A stretch of 64,000 bases of DNA, taken from positions 172,294-236,293 of the forward strand of contig NZ_BDCI01000041.1 in the NCBI RefSeq assembly GCF_001613425.1. Direction: 5' to 3'. A program made the translations under genes and the position numbers. The stretch comes from Nocardia vulneris (GTDB lineage Bacteria > Actinomycetota > Actinomycetes > Mycobacteriales > Mycobacteriaceae). The notes beneath the pieces are model-generated. The model made no database searches, was not told the origin of the DNA, and was given only the letters and a program-made list of their open reading frames with translations. Below, one piece after another: positions 59,657 through 64,000 of this stretch (position 1 is the stretch's first letter; the number at the start of each line of letters is the position of its first letter).

Positions 59657-61684
59657 ATGCCGAAGACGGGCCCCGATGAGGTGGAGACCGAGGCGCCCGT
59701 GGAGGATCGGTCGTCACTGCTGGAAGTCGACGACGAGGAGCGGCCGGCCCGGGAACTGACCGGGTGGGCCGAGCGGGTAGTCGCGGTGACCGCGTTCGCG
59801 GTCGCGCTGCTGGTGGTGTGGCAGGTGTTCCGGCCGCTGCCGCAGGGCAGCCAGTACTACCTGGTGATCTTCCTGGCGGCGACCCTGCCGCTGGTATTCC
59901 TGTCCTACCGTTCCGGCCTGCGCTTCCTGGATCGAGACGGCGGTCCCGGTATCGCCGACTGGTCGCTGGCCGTGCTCGCGGTGTTCGTGGCGCTGTATCC
60001 CGTGCTGCCGTGGACGATCGGCTCCGGCGGCGGTGGCTACAACTCCTTCCTGGACCGGCAAGGCCTGCTCGATCCGGTCGACGTCGGGATGGGCGCGGTG
60101 CTGCTCGTGCTGGTGCTCGAGGCGTGCCGGCGGACCACCGGCTGGGTGCTCGTCGCGGTATGCGTGGTGTTCCTGGCCTACGGGTACTACGGCGGCTATC
60201 TGCCGCAAGGCTGGAGTGTCGCGCACGCGGGGCTGGACTTCGGGCAGATCGTCGACGCGCTGTACAACTCCGGCAGCGGGTTCTACGGCACCCCGCTCGA
60301 CGTCGCGGCCACCTACATCGTGCTGTTCACGCTGTACGGCGCGGTGCTCGAATTCTCCGGTGCGGCACAGTTCTTCGTGGATCTGTCGGTCGCGGCGTTC
60401 CGCCGTTCCCGCGGCGCCGCCGGACGCACCGCGGTCGCGTCAGGCTTCCTGCTCGGTACCGTCTCGGGCTCGGGCACCGCCACCGCGGTGACCATCGGTG
60501 CGGTGACCTGGCCGATCCTGCGGCGGGCCGGATATCCGCCGGAGCAGGCGGGCGGCATGCTCGCCGCGGCCGGAGTCGGGGCGATTCTGTCGCCGCCCAC
60601 GCTGGGGGTCGCCGCGTTCATCGTCGCGGAGTACCTCGAGGTGTCGTATGTGACGGTCCTCGGCTGGGCACTCATTCCCACGGTGCTCTACTACCTCGGC
60701 ATCCTGCTCGCCGTGGAGATCGACGCCCGCCGGCTCGGCACCACCGGCGTGGAATTCGACGGTGTCTCCGCCTGGCGGCTGCTGCTGCGCTTCGGATACC
60801 ACTTCCTGTCGCTGATCGCGATCGTCGTGCTGCTGCTGATCGGCGTCAGCGCCACCCGCGCGGTCGTGTACGCCACCGCGCTCGCGTTCGTGCTCGCCTT
60901 CCTCGACAAGCGCACCCGAGCATCGGCGCGCTCGCCACGCCATGTCTTCCAGGCGATCGGCAGCGGCGTGCGGGCGGCGCTGCCGGTGGTCGCGGTGTGC
61001 GCCTCGGCGGGCGTGATCACCGCGATGACCACCAAGACCGGCCTCGGTTCGCAGCTGGCCGCGCTGCTCGTGCGGCTCGCGAAATCGTTGTCCGACAACC
61101 ACACCGTGGTGCTGGCCTGCACCGTCGTGCTCGCGGCGATCGCGCTGGCGCTGCTCGGCCTCGCGGTGCCGGTCACCGCGTCGTTCATCATCGGCTGGGT
61201 CATCATCGGCCCCGCCCTGCTCGCCCTCGACGTGCCCCCGCCCGCGGCGGCCATGTTCGTCTTCTACTACTCGGTGCTGTCCGAGGTGACGCCGCCGACC
61301 GCGCTCGCCGCCGTCGGCGCTGCCGCGGTCACGGGCGCGCGCACCGTGCCGACCATGTGGCAGGCGCTGAAGTACGCGCTACCGGCGTTCCTGGTGCCGG
61401 TCGTGTTCGTGCTGACCGAACCGGGCGAGTACTTGCTCGGCCGGGGACCGGTGCTCGGCATCATCTGGGCCACCCTCGTCGCCTGCCTCGGGGTCGCCGC
61501 GCTGGCCGTCGCTACCGGCGGCTGGATTTTCGGGCTCGGCCCGGCCGGGCCGGTCGCCCGTGTCCTCGCCGCGGTCGGCGGCCTACTGCTGCTGTATCTG
61601 GAAACCGGCGCCCTCATCGCCGGGCTGATCGCGCTGATCGCGGCCATCGGGGTCACGCTGCTCGCTCGAAGGAGAACGACATGA
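59657..61684 (+). CDS. TRAP transporter fused permease (DctQM-type)
   Basis: A 675-residue integral membrane protein with about 16-18 hydrophobic helices. The N-terminal four resemble the small DctQ subunit, and the rest the large DctM subunit (SGTATAVTIGAVTWPIL, GAILSPPTLGVAAFIVAEYL). TRAP-TAXI permeases are typically fused in this way and use a sodium or proton gradient to import organic acids. TATCGT ends six bases before the ATG, suggesting leaderless expression. The next gene starts inside its stop (ATGA), so permease and binding protein are co-translated. The substrate is unknown. Confidence 0.9.
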   Translation: MPKTGPDEVETEAPVEDRSSLLEVDDEERPARELTGWAERVVAVTAFAVALLVVWQVFRPLPQGSQYYLVIFLAATLPLVFLSYRSGLRFLDRDGGPGIADWSLAVLAVFVALYPVLPWTIGSGGGGYNSFLDRQGLLDPVDVGMGAVLLVLVLEACRRTTGWVLVAVCVVFLAYGYYGGYLPQGWSVAHAGLDFGQIVDALYNSGSGFYGTPLDVAATYIVLFTLYGAVLEFSGAAQFFVDLSVAAFRRSRGAAGRTAVASGFLLGTVSGSGTATAVTIGAVTWPILRRAGYPPEQAGGMLAAAGVGAILSPPTLGVAAFIVAEYLEVSYVTVLGWALIPTVLYYLGILLAVEIDARRLGTTGVEFDGVSAWRLLLRFGYHFLSLIAIVVLLLIGVSATRAVVYATALAFVLAFLDKRTRASARSPRHVFQAIGSGVRAALPVVAVCASAGVITAMTTKTGLGSQLAALLVRLAKSLSDNHTVVLACTVVLAAIALALLGLAVPVTASFIIGWVIIGPALLALDVPPPAAAMFVFYYSVLSEVTPPTALAAVGAAAVTGARTVPTMWQALKYALPAFLVPVVFVLTEPGEYLLGRGPVLGIIWATLVACLGVAALAVATGGWIFGLGPAGPVARVLAAVGGLLLLYLETGALIAGLIALIAAIGVTLLARRRTT

Positions 61685-62676
61685 GAAGAGTCGCCATAGT
61701 TTTCGCCGTCACCGTGGTGTCGGCCGGACTGCTCGCCGGCTGCGGCGGCCGCCGCGACGCGCCGCACCACGACGCGGGCGCGCCCATCACGTGTGCGGTG
61801 AAACAGGAAACGCGGGTGGGCATCGCGACCGGCAACGCGACCGGCGTGTACTTCGCGCTCGGCAACGCCTACGCCGACCAGATCGCGCAGGCCACCGACG
61901 GCAAGGTGAAGGCGACCGCCGCGGAAACCGGTGCGTCCGTGCAGAACATCCAGCAGTTGGTCGCGGGCACCTATCAGGTCGCGTTCTCGCTCGCCGACAC
62001 CGCGGCCGACGCGGTGACCGGCACCGGCAGCTTCGACGGCAAAAAGCAACCGGTGCAGGCACTTTCGCGGCTGTACCCGAACTACACCCAGGTGGTGGTG
62101 CGGGCCGACGCGGGCATCAACTCCGTCGCCGACCTGCGCGGCAAGCGGGTCTCCACGGGCTCGCCCAAGTCGGGCACCGAGGTGATCGCGCAGCGGGTGC
62201 TGCAGGCAGCGGGCCTGCACGCGGACAGCGACATCTCGGCCCAGCGGCTGGATCTCACCAAAACGGTCGACGGCATGAAGGACGGCACGATCGACGCCAT
62301 GTTCTTCTCCGGCGGACTGCCGACCCCCGGTATCACCGACCTGTTCACCTCGGCCAAGGACAAGGTCCGCTTCCTCGACATCACCCCGCAGCTGTCGGCG
62401 ATGCGCAACCTGAGCCCGGTCTACGAGGAGGGCACCATCCCCGCCGCGACCTACGGGCTGCCCGCCGACGCGAAAACCATTGTCGTGCCGAATGTCCTGC
62501 TCGTCCGGGACGATCTCGACGCGGATCTGGCGTGTGTCCTCGCGAAGACGCTGTTCGATCGCAAACCGCAACTGGAACAGGCCAACTCCGCGGCGAAGGG
62601 CATCTCCCGGGACGCGGCCACCAACACCGCGCCGGTCGTCCTGCACCGCGGCGCCGAACACGCGTTCATGAAGTAG
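61681..62676 (+). CDS. TAXI-family TRAP solute-binding lipoprotein, copy 1
   Basis: A 331-residue exported binding protein. The signal peptide VVSAGLLAGC ends in a lipobox near residue 21, followed by the TAXI opening VGIATGNATGVYFALGNAYA. AETGASVQNIQQLVAGTYQV and RGKRVSTGSPKSGTEVIAQR are typical substrate-cleft blocks. TAXI proteins bind organic acids or amino acids for the TRAP permease; here they are anchored outside. ATGA overlap with the permease stop. A near-identical gene follows 109 bases downstream. Confidence 0.93.
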   Translation: MRRVAIVFAVTVVSAGLLAGCGGRRDAPHHDAGAPITCAVKQETRVGIATGNATGVYFALGNAYADQIAQATDGKVKATAAETGASVQNIQQLVAGTYQVAFSLADTAADAVTGTGSFDGKKQPVQALSRLYPNYTQVVVRADAGINSVADLRGKRVSTGSPKSGTEVIAQRVLQAAGLHADSDISAQRLDLTKTVDGMKDGTIDAMFFSGGLPTPGITDLFTSAKDKVRFLDITPQLSAMRNLSPVYEEGTIPAATYGLPADAKTIVVPNVLLVRDDLDADLACVLAKTLFDRKPQLEQANSAAKGISRDAATNTAPVVLHRGAEHAFMK

Positions 62677-62785
62677 CCGCCGCCGGCGGATAGCTGTGCT
62701 GTTAGCTGCCTGCGTGCCGCGCCGCGTTGATATCGTCTCGTTCTGCGGCGGAGCAGGGTCGCTCCGGTCGTCGAGAGAGGATGAG

Positions 62786-63781
62786 ATGCGAAGAGTGGTC
62801 GTAGTTTTCGCGGTCGGCTCGCTATCGGCGGGTCTGCTCACCGGATGCGGCGACGGCGCCGGGACAGTGCCGACCGACGCCGGCGGCCCGGTCACCTGCC
62901 AGGTGCGGCAATCGACCGAGCTGGGCATCGCCACCGGCAACGCGACGGGCGTCTTCTCGGCACTCGGCACCGCGCTCGCCGATCAGATCTCCCTGGCGAC
63001 CAACGGGAAGGTGACGGCCACCGCCGCGGAAACCCTCGCGTCGGTACAGAACATTCAGCAGCTCGTGGCGGGCAAGTACCAGGTGGCCTTCGCGCAAGCC
63101 GACACCGCGGCCGACGCGGTGCTCGGCATCGGCACCTTCGACGGGAAGAAGCAGCCGGTGCAAGCACTGTCGCGGCTCTACCCGAGCTATGTAGAGGTCG
63201 TCGTGCGCGCGGACTCCGACATCACCACGATCGCCGACCTGCGCGGGAAACGCGTGTCCACCGGCTCGCCCACCTCGGGCACCGAAGTGGTGGCGCGCCG
63301 CGTGCTGCGGGCCGGCGGGCTCAACCCGGACAGCGATATCGCGGTGAACCGGCTGGACCTCGGCAAGGCTGTCGCCGGGATGAAGGACGGCACCCTGGAC
63401 GCGCTGTTCTTCGTCGGGGGCCTGCCGACCCCGGGCCTGGGCGAGCTGTTCAAATCGAACAGGGGCGAGTTCCGGTTCCTCGACACCTCCGACCAGATGG
63501 TCGGCATGCGCGTTCTGAGTCCCGCGTATGAACTGGGCGTCATTCCCGCGGCGACCTATGGACTGGCCGAAGACGTGCCCGCGATCGTCGTGCCGAATGT
63601 GCTGCTCGTCCGCGACAATCTCGACGCCGATGTGGCCTGCGTACTCACCAAGACGTTATTCGAGCGCAAGCCTCAGCTGGAACAGGCGAACTCCGCCGCA
63701 AAAGGAATCGTCCGGGACACCGCCCGCGCGACGGACCCGGTACCGCTGCACCGCGGTGCCGAGCACGCGCTGGAGAACTAG
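62786..63781 (+). CDS. TAXI-family TRAP solute-binding lipoprotein, copy 2
   Basis: A 331-residue paralogue of the preceding gene, of equal length. Lipobox LSAGLLTGC at residues 14-22, then LGIATGNATGVFSALGTALA, AETLASVQNIQQLVAGKYQV and RGKRVSTGSPTSGTEVVARR. Both proteins end LHRGAEHA plus two or three residues, so this is a recent tandem duplication. It has its own RBS (GAGAGG) and a gap long enough for a promoter. Two binding proteins on one permease could broaden substrate range. Confidence 0.93.
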   Translation: MRRVVVVFAVGSLSAGLLTGCGDGAGTVPTDAGGPVTCQVRQSTELGIATGNATGVFSALGTALADQISLATNGKVTATAAETLASVQNIQQLVAGKYQVAFAQADTAADAVLGIGTFDGKKQPVQALSRLYPSYVEVVVRADSDITTIADLRGKRVSTGSPTSGTEVVARRVLRAGGLNPDSDIAVNRLDLGKAVAGMKDGTLDALFFVGGLPTPGLGELFKSNRGEFRFLDTSDQMVGMRVLSPAYELGVIPAATYGLAEDVPAIVVPNVLLVRDNLDADVACVLTKTLFERKPQLEQANSAAKGIVRDTARATDPVPLHRGAEHALEN

Positions 63782-63845
63782 GACCGGACGCCCGGTTTCG
63801 GGAACTTTGCGGTGGCCTGAGTCACATTCGTGTGATTCGTCCGGG

Positions 63846-63870
63846 CAAGGGGCCGATGCCAGGCCCCTTG
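63846..63870. terminator. Hairpin terminator after the TRAP operon
   Basis: CAAGGGGCC (63846-63854) pairs perfectly with GGCCCCTTG (63862-63870) around GATGCCA. There is no T-run on the plus side, as is common for actinobacterial terminators. Confidence 0.65.
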
Positions 63871-63900
63871 ACCTGCGAATTCTCGGGCTGCGCAGGCGAT

Positions 63901-63929
63901 TTGACGTGGCGTTCTCCGGCGCGTAACTT
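63901..63929 (+). promoter_or_regulatory. Sigma-70-type promoter reading out of the window
   Basis: TTGACG (63901-63906), 17 bases, TAACTT (63924-63929). It drives a transcript with at least 60 bases of untranslated leader beyond the right edge. The leader starts GTTCGAGTC; no known riboswitch is recognised in the part visible. Confidence 0.6.
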
Positions 63930-64000
63930 AGTTCGAGTCAGAGCGACACGGACACCGACCCGGAGCCGAGAAGCCAGCGGAGACGCTGAGCGGAGGGCCT

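Noticed and set aside
59764..61680. Long open frame in a second frame of the TRAP permease
   Set aside because: Arg/Gly-rich sequence without hydrophobic segments; the true frame has 16-18 membrane helices. Only its last part, after 61681, is a real gene.
63821..63836. CRP/GlxR-like site TCACA-TTCG-TGTGA
   Set aside because: The half-sites are in inverted order relative to TGTGA-N6-TCACA and lie behind a gene end before a terminator.
63930..63940. tRNA T-arm (GTTCGAGTC)
   Set aside because: No acceptor, D-arm or anticodon arm can be folded around it; it lies just after a promoter.

Overview
The window is dense, high-GC actinobacterial chromosome, most likely Nocardia or a close mycolata relative. 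Pointers are tandem LGFP-repeat exported proteins, a BlaC/AST-1-like class A beta-lactamase with SDG in place of SDN, a gene trio matching Mycobacterium tuberculosis Rv3531c-Rv3530c-Rv3529c behind a KstR-type operator, a MarP-like protease, a fused cysNC, an actinobacterial leuA leader and many TANNNT-N6/7-start (leaderless) promoters. I see no rRNA, tRNA, insertion sequence, phage or CRISPR array. Strand use is mixed and nearly every base is coding.

Layout. 1-2.8 kb: truncated membrane protein, Nudix hydrolase, haloacid dehalogenase, two small exported proteins. 2.9-7.9 kb: a minus-strand run of two LGFP proteins, a Tat/lipoprotein beta-lactamase, VOC protein, TipA-like MerR regulator, SRPBCC and macro-domain proteins. 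8-15.5 kb: quinone-reductase-like enzyme, LysR remnant, VirB2-like small membrane protein, then a tightly coupled ThDP enzyme/SRPBCC/KAS III-like/HisC-like operon followed by an OhrR-like sensor. A hairpin minisatellite fills the gap to a phosphoribosyltransferase. 16.4-25.9 kb: small exported proteins, a second aspartyl-tRNA synthetase behind a translational T-box, an emfourin-like lipoprotein, a MarP-like protease, an SDR/TetR pair with its operator, and an ACC-deaminase-like PLP enzyme with a TetR regulator.

25.9-36.8 kb is a lipid/sulfur neighbourhood: acyl-CoA dehydrogenase, methylacyl-CoA racemase, CysNC and CysD (PAPS synthesis), IclR regulator, DUF1214-SDR-sulfotransferase operon and a hotdog thioesterase. 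One perfect and two near-perfect KstR-type boxes sit at three of these promoters, so PAPS supply and its presumed consumer may be co-regulated with sterol catabolism. 36.9-43.1 kb: HAD phosphatase, TetR/DUF2867 pair, alpha/beta hydrolase, ECF42-type sigma factor with its DGPF partner, an ABC ATPase and a FadR-type regulator.

43.2-50.2 kb: a Leu-codon leader peptide and attenuator before a LeuA that lacks the C-terminal leucine-sensing domain, a large LuxR-family ATPase regulator, two DinB-fold proteins and a D-aminoacylase-like amidohydrolase. 50.2-58.6 kb: two FGGY sugar kinases, a GH172 (DUF2961) enzyme, thioredoxin, a beta-propeller glycosidase and a short UvrA-like ABC protein, largely one minus-strand unit. 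58.6-63.8 kb: WYL regulator and a TAXI-type TRAP transporter with duplicated binding lipoproteins. The last 200 bases hold a terminator and a good promoter for a gene beyond the window.
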